Of a stretch of 64,000 bases of DNA, positions 1-10,289 are shown in pieces. How positions within the stretch are numbered: position 1 is the first letter of the stretch; each line of letters begins with the position of its first letter. The notes below the pieces were generated by a model. The model did no database searches. It saw only the letters and a program-made list of their open reading frames with translations, and had not been told where the DNA came from. A program made the translations under genes and the position numbers. Where the stretch lies: the NCBI RefSeq assembly GCF_000803315.1, contig NZ_JRMH01000001.1, positions 2,914,001 to 2,978,000 on the forward strand, in the 5' to 3' direction. This DNA comes from Pectobacterium actinidiae. GTDB lineage: Bacteria > Pseudomonadota > Gammaproteobacteria > Enterobacterales > Enterobacteriaceae.

Positions 1-1
1 T

Positions 2-3000
2 CTGTTACTTGTGGGGGCGGGCGCGCTGAAGCGTCTGTCAGGTATCGGTCTTAATTTTGCGATACTGCCGCACGAAGCCGGATATTCGATAAAAGCGATC
101 GCCGTGACGCTATGGCGACTGGGGATAAGCAGGCGTCACCTCAGCCAGTGGGTCAGCCACAGCCAGGACAGCAATCAGGCCAGACCCACTGTTGCACGTT
201 TTTATCAGGCGATGTGGCTGAATGTTGCAGGTGGTGTGACGCTGATAATACTGGTCCGACAATTTGCCCCCCAACTGCTGTGGATTGCGTTACTGACTGG
301 TTTGTTATGGTGTGTGGCGCCGCTGCTGATGAGCTGGCTGAGTCGCCAGCCCGTGCGTAAGGTGTTTTCGCCAAATCAGGAACAAAAACAGCTGTTACGC
401 CAGACAAGCCGTGAAATCTGGGCTTTTTTTGAAACCTTTGCCACAGCAAAAGAGAACTGGCTCCCGCCTGATAATTATCAGGAAATACCACAACCGACGG
501 TGGCACATCGAACTTCCCCTACCAATATTGGTCTTTCACTTATGGCTAACCTGACGGCATGGGACTTTGGCTACCTGCCCGGCGGAGAGGTGCTCCGGCG
601 CGTGTCGCTCACGCTCGACACGCTGGATAAAATGGAGCACTACCGGGGCCATCTCTACAACTGGTATGACACCCGTACACTGGTCCCCCTCAGCCCACGC
701 TATATCTCCAGCGTCGACAGCGGCAACATGGCCGGGCATTTGTTGACGCTGCGTGCAGGGCTGTCCGCCATGCGTCATCAGCCTGTTTTAAACAGCCAAC
801 AGATACTGGCAGGACTGAACGATACGCTGGATATTCTGGAAAAACAGTGGGGTCAGAACCCACCTGACAGCCTGCGGCTGCTGCGCAAACACTGCCTGAG
901 CGCGGTGTCGCTCTCTTCGCAGGCGTTTTTCAGCTCGCTGAAAAACATGTGCACCCAGTGCAATCATCTGACCTCGCTATGTTCTCAGGGATCTCCCCTG
1001 CAGATGCGCTGGGCAGGACATCTAGAGCATCAACTGGTTCAGCTTTGTCATGAGTGGTCGCTGTTGCTTGGCTGGTTACCTGCATCCTGGAACGAACAGA
1101 CGCTGCCGACTCTGAGCGAGCTTGCCCGTGCGGTATTTACTGGCAAAGGAACACCTCCGGCGTCAGCGACGGAGCAGGCCCGAATGCGACTCAATATTAT
1201 CACCGAACTTGAACAGCGGCTGGATGAGCATGCCCGGATGGATTTCGCCTTTCTGTACAGCGAAGCAACCAGTTTGCTCAGTGTCGGTTATAACTGTGAC
1301 ACGAATACGCCAGACAAGAGCCACTACGATCTCCTGCCGTCTGAAATTCGCCTGACCAGTTTTCTTGCCATTGCGACTAATCAGCTACCGCTTAAAAGCT
1401 GGTACGCATTGGGTCGACTGTTTACCACGATTGATAATGAAACTGCCCTGATGTCATGGAGCGGGTCCATGTTTGAATACCTGATGCCGAATCTGGTGAT
1501 GCCCACCTGGCCCGGCAGCCTGCTCGATGAAATGAGTCAGTCGGCGGTTATGCGCCAGATTCGCTGGGGGAAAGAACGCGGGGTACCATGGGGTGTTTCA
1601 GAGTCTGGCTATCATGCTTTTGATGTTCAACATAATTATCAGTATCAGGCATTTGGCGTACCGGGTCTTGGTCTGCGCAGGGGGCTTGCCGATGACATGG
1701 TTGTCGCACCTTACGCCACAATGCTGGCGCTGATGGTTTCCCCACAGAGAGCCTGTGAGAACCTGTTCAGACTGCAAAAAAATGGCGCACACGGCGAATA
1801 CGGTTTTTATGAAGCTCTGGACTATACCCCCTCACGCCTCGCAACCGGCCAGCTCTATGCGGTGGTACAGTCCTGGATGGCGCATCACCAGGGCATGGCA
1901 TTTCAGGCGCTGGCTCATGTGCTGCTTGACGCCCCCATGACTGAACGATTCATGTCCAGTACAGTATTCCGGTCAGCAAGTCTGCTGTTACAGGAGCGCG
2001 TGCCGGATGCGGTCGATCTGTACAGTCCGCGCCGCCATTTTGAATCTCATGAGGGCAGGGTCAAACCCGTTCGCTATGAACCCCGTATTTTCTATAGCGT
2101 GGATACACCAGCTCCTGATATTCAACTCCTGTCCAACGGCCATTATCATCTGATGTTGACCGCGGGCGGCGGTGGTTACAGTCACTGGAACGATATTGCA
2201 CTAACACGCTGGCGCAGTGATACCACCCGTGATAACTGTGGGGCATTCTGCTATATCCGCGATACGCAGACGGGGGATGTATGGAGCAATACCTGGCAAC
2301 CGACAGGCTACACCAGCGGACAAGACGAGGAAGTTTTCTTCACCGATGCGGGGGCTGAATTCCGACGCACCTTCGGAGGACTTAGCGTCAAAACTCAGGT
2401 GGTGATCTCTCCGGAGGATGATGTTGAGTTGCGACGACTCACACTGATCCATCGTGGTCGCCAGCCCCGATCTCTGGAACTGACAACCTATGCTGAAGTG
2501 GTACTGGCACCTGATGCCAGCGATCTGGCACACCCGGCATTCAGCAATCTGTTTATTCAGACTGAGCTGGATCCTGAGCGTGGCGCTATTCTTTGCCACC
2601 GGCGCCCGCGCTCTCCGGATGAAGCGAGCCCTTGCTTGTTTCACATGATGGTGGTGCATGGCGATAACCGACATAACGTCTCGTTTGAAACGGACAGGGC
2701 AAAATTTCTTGGTCGTGGCAGAAACCCTGCTGATGCCCTGGCAATAGAGGCGGGAGGGACGCTCAGCAACACGTCGGGGCCAGTGCTGGATCCGATACTG
2801 GCAATACGTCACTCCATCACTCTACAGCCGGGGCAGCCGGTCACGATTGATATCATTTATGGTATCAGTGAGACCCGTCAGCAGAGCCTGGCGCTGCTGG
2901 AAAAATATCGCGATAACCCTATCGCCGATCGCGTCTTTGAACTGGCCTGGTCTCACAGTCTGGTGGTATTACGCCAGATGAATGCCAGTGAAGATGATGC

Positions 3001-5947
3001 CACTTTGTTTAATCGTCTCGCCAGCGCTGTGCTTTACCCTGTCCAGGAGCTACGCGCCGAAGGCCAGGTGATCAGCCGCAACCGGCGTGGTCAGTCCGAT
3101 CTGTGGGGCTGGGCAATTTCAGGCGATCTGCCGATAGTGCTGCTCAGTATAACCAGCGAAGAAAGTATCGCCTCCGTGACCACACTGATTCAGGCACACC
3201 GTTACTGGCGACAGAAAGGACTGGATGTTGATTTGGTTATCCTGAATAACAGCCCCGGCGGCTACCAGCAGGGATTACAAAATCAGATTATGGAGTTAAT
3301 TTATGCCGGGTCAGAAGCCAGTCTGCTGGACAAAACGGGCGGGCTTTTTGTCCGTAATGGCGAGCATCTCTCCGCTGAAGATAAGTTGCTTTTGATGAGC
3401 GTGGCCTGTCTTTATCTTGATGACCGCGCAGGGAGTATTAATGAGCAGCTTAACCAGCGTCTTAATACCCTGAAATCGCCAGCCATAGCATTCATTCCGC
3501 ATGCTGTGCAGGAACCTAATCAACATACGGACTGGAGCCCCGATATCAGTCAGTTATGCCATTTCAATGGGTTCGGTGGATTTTCTCAGGATGGGCGGGA
3601 GTATCAAATTGTTCTGCGGGAAAATGCGCAGACACCGGCTCCCTGGTCAAACGTACTGGCAAATCCCCGTTTTGGCAGCGTGATTTCAGATGCGGGGCAG
3701 GCCTACACCTGGTATGAGAATGCGCACGAATACCGGTTAACACCGTGGGAGAACGATCCGGTGAGCGATCGCAGCGGTGAGGCGTTTTACCTGCGTGATG
3801 AAGAGAGCGGTGAGTACTGGTCACCGACGACGTTGCCAGTTCGCGGACACGGTGATTACCTGACCCGCCATGGTTTTGGTTATAGCGTCTTTGCCCATCG
3901 TGAGAGCGGCATAGACAGCGAGCTGACGGTCCTGGTTGCCGAAGAGGCGCCGGTTAAACTGGCGATCCTGACGCTCAGTAACACTTCGGGACGGACACGT
4001 AAACTCTCCGTCACGGGCTATGTGGAGTGGACGCTCGGAGAATCACGAACTCGTTCAGCCCCTCACATTGTGACACAGGTGGCCAGTATACCGGGTGGCT
4101 GCGGGGTGCTGGCGAACAACTTTTACGGTGATAACGGTAGCGGGCGTACTGCATTTTTTGCCGTCAGCGGTAATAACTGTTCGCTGACGGGTGACCGCCG
4201 GGAGTTTATCGGCCGTAATCGTTCCCTGCATGATCCGTCGGCCATGAAACTGCGCAGGCTTACAGGCAAGACAGGAGCCGGGATGGATCCCTGCGGGGCG
4301 GTACAATCGGCGGTCACATTAATTGATGGGGATCAGAGGACGTTTATTTTTATCCTCGGCGCTGATGAGGATCATGTCCGCGCGCAGGAAACGCTTGCCC
4401 GTTATCTGAATGAAGATACGGTCCGCCAGGAGCTGAACCGGATTCATAACCACTGGCACAATGTGCTCGATAAAATCGTGGTTAACACCCCCAACACGTC
4501 CGTAAATTTACTGGTTAATGGCTGGCTGTTGTATCAAACAGTAGCCTGTCGCCTTATGGCCCGCAGTGGTTACTATCAGTCTGGCGGTGCATTTGGTTTT
4601 CGCGATCAGCTGCAGGATACACTGGCACTGAGCCATGCTGCTCCGAACCGGATGCGTGAACAGATAATACTCTGCGCATCACGGCAGTTTATCGAGGGTG
4701 ATGTGCAGCACTGGTGGCACCCGCCACACGGAAACGGTGTTCGTACCCGATGTTCCGATGACTACCTGTGGCTGCCGCTTGCCGTTTGCCATTATATTGA
4801 AACGACGGGGGATATGGATGCACTGGAAATACGCATCCCTTATCTGGAGGGACGTCCGCTCCAGCCTGGTGAAGAGTCGGTCTATGACACGCCGGTCATC
4901 AGTGGCCCCGAAGAGACACTTTGGCTACATTGCGTCAAAGCTATTCAGCATGGACTGAGGTTCGGAGTGCATGGCCTGCCGCTGATGGGTGCAGGCGACT
5001 GGAATGATGGGATGAATCGGGTCGGCATTGAAGGTAAAGGGGAAAGTGTCTGGCTTGGCTTCTTCCTGTACGAGGTTTTACAGCGTTTCGCCGTCCTGGC
5101 CGATTGTCGGCAGGACGACAGCATCGCCTCGATGTGTCGTTCGCAGGCCTTGCGACTGCAAAAAAATCTCGAAGTCCACGCCTGGGATGGCGAATGGTTC
5201 CGGCGCGGGTATTTTGACGATGGCACTCCCTTGGGGGCAAAAGCCTCGCAAGACTGCCGGATTGATGCTATTGCGCAAAGCTGGTCTGTCTTGTCGGGGG
5301 CCGCAAGCCCTGACCGCTGTGCTCAGGCTATGCAGGCACTGGATAAGCACCTTGTGGATAATGAGGGTGGATTGATTAAACTTTTAACTCCCCCTTTCGA
5401 TGGACATGGCCCTAATCCGGGTTACATTCAGGGGTATCTTCCCGGCGTGCGGGAAAACGGAGGGCAGTACACCCACGGTGCCATCTGGGCAGTGATGGCA
5501 TTTGCCCGAATGGGAAATGCAGAACGAGCCTGGCAACTCTGGTCAATGATCAACCCGATAAACCATACGCTGAATACAGACGCGGTCGAGATTTATAAAG
5601 GCGAGCCTTATGTCATGAGCGCTGATGTCTACAGTGTCACTCCCCATACCGGGCGTGCAGGATGGAGCTGGTATACCGGTTCAGCAGGCTGGGCATACCG
5701 TCTTCTTACCGAGGAATTACTGGGGATAAAACGTTCCGGTACCGCCCTTACTGTCCATGCCCGGTTGCCGGATGAGTGGCCATCTTTTTCTATGACATAT
5801 CAATATGGCGAAAGCCATTATCAGATTAGTGTCTCACGCGGCGACGCAGAATATTGCGTTACACTGGATGGTGTTCTCCTCCCTGATGACAGAATACCGT
5901 TACGGGATGATGGACAAAACCATACGGTTGAGATCATTCAGAACTGA
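2..5947 (+). CDS. ndvB: Cyclic beta-1,2-glucan synthase (NdvB-like), C-terminal part, 5' end outside window
   Basis: Large membrane-bound enzyme that makes and cyclises periplasmic beta-1,2-glucans. The reading frame is open to the window edge, so the N-terminal glycosyltransferase part is missing; about 1980 residues are visible and full NdvB proteins are around 2800. Numbered from base 11, the visible part starts with the end of the membrane domain, including a hydrophobic stretch near residues 70-105. Two carbohydrate-binding/GH94-type modules follow. Near residue 1662 is the glycoside phosphorylase signature GDWNDGMNRVG, which carries the catalytic aspartate, preceded by WWHPPHGNGVRTRCSDDYLW. 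The C-terminus is a GH94-like cap (TPHTGRAGWSWYTGSAGW). The family assignment is secure. Whether the product is cyclic cannot be judged without the N-terminus. Confidence 0.9.
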   Translation: MLLVGAGALKRLSGIGLNFAILPHEAGYSIKAIAVTLWRLGISRRHLSQWVSHSQDSNQARPTVARFYQAMWLNVAGGVTLIILVRQFAPQLLWIALLTGLLWCVAPLLMSWLSRQPVRKVFSPNQEQKQLLRQTSREIWAFFETFATAKENWLPPDNYQEIPQPTVAHRTSPTNIGLSLMANLTAWDFGYLPGGEVLRRVSLTLDTLDKMEHYRGHLYNWYDTRTLVPLSPRYISSVDSGNMAGHLLTLRAGLSAMRHQPVLNSQQILAGLNDTLDILEKQWGQNPPDSLRLLRKHCLSAVSLSSQAFFSSLKNMCTQCNHLTSLCSQGSPLQMRWAGHLEHQLVQLCHEWSLLLGWLPASWNEQTLPTLSELARAVFTGKGTPPASATEQARMRLNIITELEQRLDEHARMDFAFLYSEATSLLSVGYNCDTNTPDKSHYDLLPSEIRLTSFLAIATNQLPLKSWYALGRLFTTIDNETALMSWSGSMFEYLMPNLVMPTWPGSLLDEMSQSAVMRQIRWGKERGVPWGVSESGYHAFDVQHNYQYQAFGVPGLGLRRGLADDMVVAPYATMLALMVSPQRACENLFRLQKNGAHGEYGFYEALDYTPSRLATGQLYAVVQSWMAHHQGMAFQALAHVLLDAPMTERFMSSTVFRSASLLLQERVPDAVDLYSPRRHFESHEGRVKPVRYEPRIFYSVDTPAPDIQLLSNGHYHLMLTAGGGGYSHWNDIALTRWRSDTTRDNCGAFCYIRDTQTGDVWSNTWQPTGYTSGQDEEVFFTDAGAEFRRTFGGLSVKTQVVISPEDDVELRRLTLIHRGRQPRSLELTTYAEVVLAPDASDLAHPAFSNLFIQTELDPERGAILCHRRPRSPDEASPCLFHMMVVHGDNRHNVSFETDRAKFLGRGRNPADALAIEAGGTLSNTSGPVLDPILAIRHSITLQPGQPVTIDIIYGISETRQQSLALLEKYRDNPIADRVFELAWSHSLVVLRQMNASEDDATLFNRLASAVLYPVQELRAEGQVISRNRRGQSDLWGWAISGDLPIVLLSITSEESIASVTTLIQAHRYWRQKGLDVDLVILNNSPGGYQQGLQNQIMELIYAGSEASLLDKTGGLFVRNGEHLSAEDKLLLMSVACLYLDDRAGSINEQLNQRLNTLKSPAIAFIPHAVQEPNQHTDWSPDISQLCHFNGFGGFSQDGREYQIVLRENAQTPAPWSNVLANPRFGSVISDAGQAYTWYENAHEYRLTPWENDPVSDRSGEAFYLRDEESGEYWSPTTLPVRGHGDYLTRHGFGYSVFAHRESGIDSELTVLVAEEAPVKLAILTLSNTSGRTRKLSVTGYVEWTLGESRTRSAPHIVTQVASIPGGCGVLANNFYGDNGSGRTAFFAVSGNNCSLTGDRREFIGRNRSLHDPSAMKLRRLTGKTGAGMDPCGAVQSAVTLIDGDQRTFIFILGADEDHVRAQETLARYLNEDTVRQELNRIHNHWHNVLDKIVVNTPNTSVNLLVNGWLLYQTVACRLMARSGYYQSGGAFGFRDQLQDTLALSHAAPNRMREQIILCASRQFIEGDVQHWWHPPHGNGVRTRCSDDYLWLPLAVCHYIETTGDMDALEIRIPYLEGRPLQPGEESVYDTPVISGPEETLWLHCVKAIQHGLRFGVHGLPLMGAGDWNDGMNRVGIEGKGESVWLGFFLYEVLQRFAVLADCRQDDSIASMCRSQALRLQKNLEVHAWDGEWFRRGYFDDGTPLGAKASQDCRIDAIAQSWSVLSGAASPDRCAQAMQALDKHLVDNEGGLIKLLTPPFDGHGPNPGYIQGYLPGVRENGGQYTHGAIWAVMAFARMGNAERAWQLWSMINPINHTLNTDAVEIYKGEPYVMSADVYSVTPHTGRAGWSWYTGSAGWAYRLLTEELLGIKRSGTALTVHARLPDEWPSFSMTYQYGESHYQISVSRGDAEYCVTLDGVLLPDDRIPLRDDGQNHTVEIIQN

Positions 5948-5962
5948 CACTGATTTCGGACA

Positions 5963-5987
5963 CGCATTAACGTCTACCGTTAATGCG
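5963..5987. terminator. Stem-loop between convergent genes
   Basis: Perfect 10-bp inverted repeat, CGCATTAACG at 5963-5972 and CGTTAATGCG at 5978-5987, with a 5-base loop. It lies just after the glucan synthase stop and contains the stop codon of the opposite-strand gene. There is no clear U-run on either side, so it may be a 3'-end stabiliser rather than a strong terminator. Confidence 0.5.
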
Positions 5988-6278
5988 CTGATTATCCCTG
6001 AGAACATCAATCGCAGTCTGCATGGCGATTTTGTCATCACGCCTTTTTTGTTTGTCCTGCATGACCTGAAGGTATTCCAGCAAGGTTCGAGTATTAATCG
6101 GTCGGCCTTGTTTACCCACAGCCAGCACGGCTTCACCAAGGATAATTTTCACTGGCGGTAGCTGTGCCGGGTACCAGTCAAGGGTGTCTTCTGATTTCAT
6201 CATAAATTTCTCATGGAAGGGTATTGTATCATAAATCAGACATTCATTTTTCAATATCTCATGTTCTGAGTCAGTCAT
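5967..6278 (-). CDS. Small protein, possibly AriR/YmgA/YcgZ-like connector
   Basis: Encodes 103 residues. The second half (ILGEAVLAVGKQGRPINTRT, then LLEYLQVMQDKQ) resembles the short helical connector proteins YcgZ, YmgA and AriR. Those share a pattern LGExVxxIxxxGRxLxxKxLxxxL and act on Rcs phosphorelay and biofilm control in E. coli. This is a motif-level resemblance only. The start is uncertain: ATG at 6278 has a weak ribosome site, and a pair of methionines 26 and 27 codons in gives a shorter alternative. The gene is convergent with the glucan synthase and shares its 3' stem-loop. A link between surface glucan and biofilm control would make sense but is inference. Confidence 0.55.
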   Translation of the reverse strand: MTDSEHEILKNECLIYDTIPFHEKFMMKSEDTLDWYPAQLPPVKIILGEAVLAVGKQGRPINTRTLLEYLQVMQDKQKRRDDKIAMQTAIDVLRDNQRINGRR

Positions 6279-6353
6279 AAATCATCATAACTTAACCCGG
6301 TTATTTTTATATTAAAGAGTATAATAATTACTGTATTCCTCAGAAAATTATTT

Positions 6354-6590
6354 ATGTCTTATACAAAAGAACTCAGGCACTTTAAAGAAAAACCGGTTCA
6401 TGTTGCCTGTCCGGTATGCGCGTACAGAGCTGATCAGAAAACAGCTGTCACGGACAGGCCAGCCAACTTTTTTATATCCACAGGGTTAGGTTTAGCAATA
6501 GTAAATATGCGATTTCTCGGGAAGCATCAGGAATATACGTTTCAAACCTGGAAAAATTATTCAACGAAAAGATTGCGATTAGTTTTATAA
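6354..6590 (+). CDS. Hypothetical 78-residue protein, doubtful
   Basis: Short open frame with a CPVC pair near residue 19 and a hydrophobic stretch near residue 45, but no convincing ribosome-binding site and no family I recognise. The surrounding DNA is AT-rich. It may be a spurious frame; it is listed because it lies in an otherwise empty 340-base gap. Confidence 0.25.
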   Translation: MSYTKELRHFKEKPVHVACPVCAYRADQKTAVTDRPANFFISTGLGLAIVNMRFLGKHQEYTFQTWKNYSTKRLRLVL

Positions 6591-6616
6591 CTTTACCCAA
6601 ATTTTCCCTCTCTCTT

Positions 6617-6826
6617 TTAAGTACCTTGAGGATGATGAATCAAGAAAATATCTTCTTGAAGATCAACGACAAACTCATGGATTCTATGAAGGTAGGTTTT
6701 TGCTGATTTACAATTCAGTACTGACTCTCCATATCTTTTACTAATAATTGCGAAATTATTTTTTCTGAATTCAGACAGATTTATGCTGTCTAAAAAATGT
6801 GTATCGTTAAAGACGAATTTTCTCAT
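6617..6826 (-). CDS. Hypothetical 69-residue protein
   Basis: Opens MRKFVFNDTHFLDSINLSEF and contains charged and hydrophobic residues mixed as in a soluble protein, with no signal peptide or membrane segment. I recognise no family. The case for a real gene is the AAGGAG ribosome site five bases before the ATG (at 6832-6837 on the reverse strand). It is divergent from the lipid A acyltransferase gene, with 50 bases between the two start codons, so the two share a compact promoter region. Confidence 0.55.
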   Translation of the reverse strand: MRKFVFNDTHFLDSINLSEFRKNNFAIISKRYGESVLNCKSAKTYLHRIHEFVVDLQEDIFLIHHPQGT

Positions 6827-6876
6827 TATTTCTCCTTATGCGTTACCTACCACCTTAATTAGTATTTAGGAGATTC

Positions 6877-7785
6877 ATGTCACATCCTTTTACTCACAAG
6901 TTACTCCATCCTCGCTACTGGCTTACATGGTCTGGTTTGGGTCTGCTGTGGCTTATCGTTCAACTTCCTTACCCGGTTTTACATATTCTTGGTTCTGGTC
7001 TTGGAAAAATATCCAGACCCTTTCTAAAACGCCGGGAAGGAATTGCGATTAGAAATATCGAACTTTGTTTTCCCGAGATGACCCCGTTTGCCCGAAGCCA
7101 GATGGTCAATAAAAACTTTGTTTCTCTTGGGCTGGGCCTGATGGAAACGGGCATGGCCTGGTTCTGGAGTGATGCAAGAGTCAAAAAATGGTTTGATGTC
7201 GAAGGGGTTGAAAACCTGTCCAATGCAACCAAAGGAGTAATGGCTGTCGGGATTCATTTTATGTCTCTTGAATTATGCGGGAGAGTCATGGGGTTATGCC
7301 ATCCTATGATGGTAACGTATCGCCCACATAATAATCCATTGATGGAATGGGTTCAGACGAAAGGGCGTATGCGTTCAAATAAGGCGATGATTAATCGACG
7401 TAATTTATCTGGCTTTGTTCATGCACTCAAAGCCGGTGAAGCTGTATGGTTTGCACCTGATCAGGATTATGGGCCTAAGGGGAGCGTTTTTGCCCCTTTT
7501 TTCTCGGTAAAAAAAGCAGCCACGACGAACGGAACTTATGCACTGTCAAAACTTGCTGGTGCAGATTTGATCACTCTTAGCATGATCCGACGGAGTGATA
7601 AAAAAGGTTATCACATGTACATCAGTAATCCATTATCAGGCTATCCTGAGGGAGACGAGGTCGTCGCAGCGAGTTACATGAATAAAATCATCGAGCGTGA
7701 AATTCTCCGCGCCCCTGAGCAATACTTGTGGATGCATCGTCGGTTTAAAACCCGTCCTGAAGGCGAAGTTTCTTTATACAAATGA
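6877..7785 (+). CDS. Lipid A secondary acyltransferase (LpxL/LpxP family)
   Basis: Transfers a fatty acyl chain from acyl carrier protein to Kdo2-lipid IVA at the inner membrane. Its 302 residues fit the family (about 306). It has an N-terminal membrane anchor (residues 15-37), the HX4E catalytic motif in GIHFMSLELCGR (near residues 127-138), and the family C-terminal WMHRRFKTRP. AGGAG sits six bases before the ATG. It is more like LpxL or LpxP than LpxM, but which fatty acid it uses cannot be read from sequence. LpxP in E. coli is cold-induced, and accessory LpxL-type genes alter lipid A acylation. The gene stands alone at the edge of a degraded region. Confidence 0.88.
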   Translation: MSHPFTHKLLHPRYWLTWSGLGLLWLIVQLPYPVLHILGSGLGKISRPFLKRREGIAIRNIELCFPEMTPFARSQMVNKNFVSLGLGLMETGMAWFWSDARVKKWFDVEGVENLSNATKGVMAVGIHFMSLELCGRVMGLCHPMMVTYRPHNNPLMEWVQTKGRMRSNKAMINRRNLSGFVHALKAGEAVWFAPDQDYGPKGSVFAPFFSVKKAATTNGTYALSKLAGADLITLSMIRRSDKKGYHMYISNPLSGYPEGDEVVAASYMNKIIEREILRAPEQYLWMHRRFKTRPEGEVSLYK

Positions 7786-8193
7786 ATCATTCTACTTGTC
7801 ATGAGCCAGAATCTATCTTTCTTGCCACTGAACCCAGGATTTCTGGCCACTTTGTTCTGTCACCGGTGCAATACTTGAGGCGATCTAAAGGGTCTCCATC
7901 GCAACGTCATTCACACTCGAAGGTGACAATTTCTTGGGGCTATGAGCCACGTAGCCAACCGTATGCATGTGAATTATCCTGTAAGTACTGGCGCTAGGAA
8001 TCGGTGGTTTGTCGCAATACCAACGGTCTTGGCAAATCGCCAAGACTCCGGAGGATACCGGCCGTCTATTTCAGAGAGAAGCGTAGGCCGATTGGCTGGT
8101 TCGATAAAGTCCATGGATGCGCATCAAGTGTTGAGTCAGATTCATAAATGGAACTGTTTCTCTCTCACTTCAGTGCACGTGGGAATGCGTATC
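7786..8193. other. Gene-poor stretch with degraded coding traces
   Basis: No supported gene. Frames on the plus strand here (7782-7997 and 7942-8529) have no ribosome site and no recognisable product; the longer one runs opposite the LysR gene. The minus strand carries the alcohol dehydrogenase trace listed separately. The rest looks like decayed sequence. Confidence 0.5.
7880..7968 (-). pseudogene. Remnant of zinc-type alcohol dehydrogenase N-terminus
   Basis: Reading the reverse strand from ATG at 7968 gives MHTVGYVAHSPKKLSPSS, then VNDVAMETL and a stop. This matches the start of YahK/AdhA-type NADP-dependent alcohol dehydrogenases, where a short methionine-led strand is followed by nDVxxEIxYCGVCHSD. 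The sequence lacks an internal piece between the two motifs and breaks off just before the cysteine motif. It lies downstream of the LysR gene on the same strand. Short and therefore tentative. Confidence 0.35.
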
Positions 8194-9114
8194 TCATCTG
8201 ACTACTTTTCCACGCTTGCAGTTGGCAGGCTTCTGCGGAGTGTAGCGCAGAGCTTCCACAAGCAGAGTAAATGCAGGAGATGGCTGTCGCCGACTTGGGT
8301 AATACAGATGATAGCCCGGAAAGAAAGGGCACCAGCCTTCCAGCACTTGGATCAGCGTTCCGTCGGCCACCAATTCCTTGACTTGATCCTCAATTACGCA
8401 GGCCAAACCAAACCCCTCACAACAAGCCTTGATCACCATGGACATGTCATTGAATACCAAAGGACCATCCACGCGTACATTAAGCTGAAGGTCGCCTTCA
8501 GCAAACTCCCATGTGTACAGTCCACCTGACGTCGGCAGGCGTACATTAATGCAGTCATGCCCAGTCAACTCATGAGGCGTCTCGGGAACAGGATGGGACT
8601 TGAAGTACGCCGGAGCGCCCACAACCACCATCCGAAGGTCTGGACTGAGACGCAAAGCGATCATGTCTTTATCAACCTCCTCTCCGAGCCGAATTCCCGC
8701 ATCAAAGCAGTCGGTAACGATGTCCGTTAGCGCCGCATCAATGGAACACTCGACCTTGAGGTCGGGATAGTCTGGAAGCAGTCGAGCGATAGCCGGCCAG
8801 AGCACGTTCTGCGCCGCGTGGAGGCTGGTCGTTATACGGATTGTACCGGCTGGCTTCTCTCTTAACTCACTCAGTTTCGTCAAGCGCGCATCTATGTCAG
8901 CGAAAGCTGGCCGCAGGGTATTCAGCAGTTGCTCACCTGCCTGTGTCGGCGCAACGCTGCGCGTTGTGCGGTTCAGTAGGCGTAGGCCAAGTCTTGCTTC
9001 CAGTCGACGAATGGTATTGCTCAACGACGACTGGGAGGTCTGCAATCGAGCAGAGGCACGGGTGAAACTGTGCTCCTCGGCAACAGCAAGATCACTGTGG
9101 TCATCTCGTCTCAT
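8194..9114 (-). CDS. LysR-family transcriptional regulator
   Basis: Encodes 306 residues with an N-terminal winged helix-turn-helix (SFTRASARLQTSQSSLSNTI, residues 16-35) and a LysR effector-binding domain ending near residue 290. The usual start of this subfamily reads DLxxFxAVAEExSFTRA. Here it reads HSDLAVAEEHSF, so about four residues appear to be missing from helix 1, an in-frame loss that could weaken DNA binding. The gene is divergent from a broken aldo-keto reductase gene, the classical layout for a LysR regulator and its target. It may still be expressed, but its target genes are ruined, so it may itself be decaying. Confidence 0.75.
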   Translation of the reverse strand: MRRDDHSDLAVAEEHSFTRASARLQTSQSSLSNTIRRLEARLGLRLLNRTTRSVAPTQAGEQLLNTLRPAFADIDARLTKLSELREKPAGTIRITTSLHAAQNVLWPAIARLLPDYPDLKVECSIDAALTDIVTDCFDAGIRLGEEVDKDMIALRLSPDLRMVVVGAPAYFKSHPVPETPHELTGHDCINVRLPTSGGLYTWEFAEGDLQLNVRVDGPLVFNDMSMVIKACCEGFGLACVIEDQVKELVADGTLIQVLEGWCPFFPGYHLYYPSRRQPSPAFTLLVEALRYTPQKPANCKRGKVVR

Positions 9115-9145
9115 TTATTCTTTACAGATATAAGTTCATGCAGTA

Positions 9146-10264
<1,119 letters not shown>

Positions 10265-10289
10265 TTCCCCCTTCTTTAGAAGTCATTCT

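Noticed and set aside
2201..2812. 203-codon reverse frame inside the glucan synthase gene
   Set aside because: Shadow of the strongly supported plus-strand coding sequence.
7942..8529. 195-codon plus-strand frame
   Set aside because: Overlaps the LysR gene on the other strand and has no family resemblance; its upstream part is degraded DNA.
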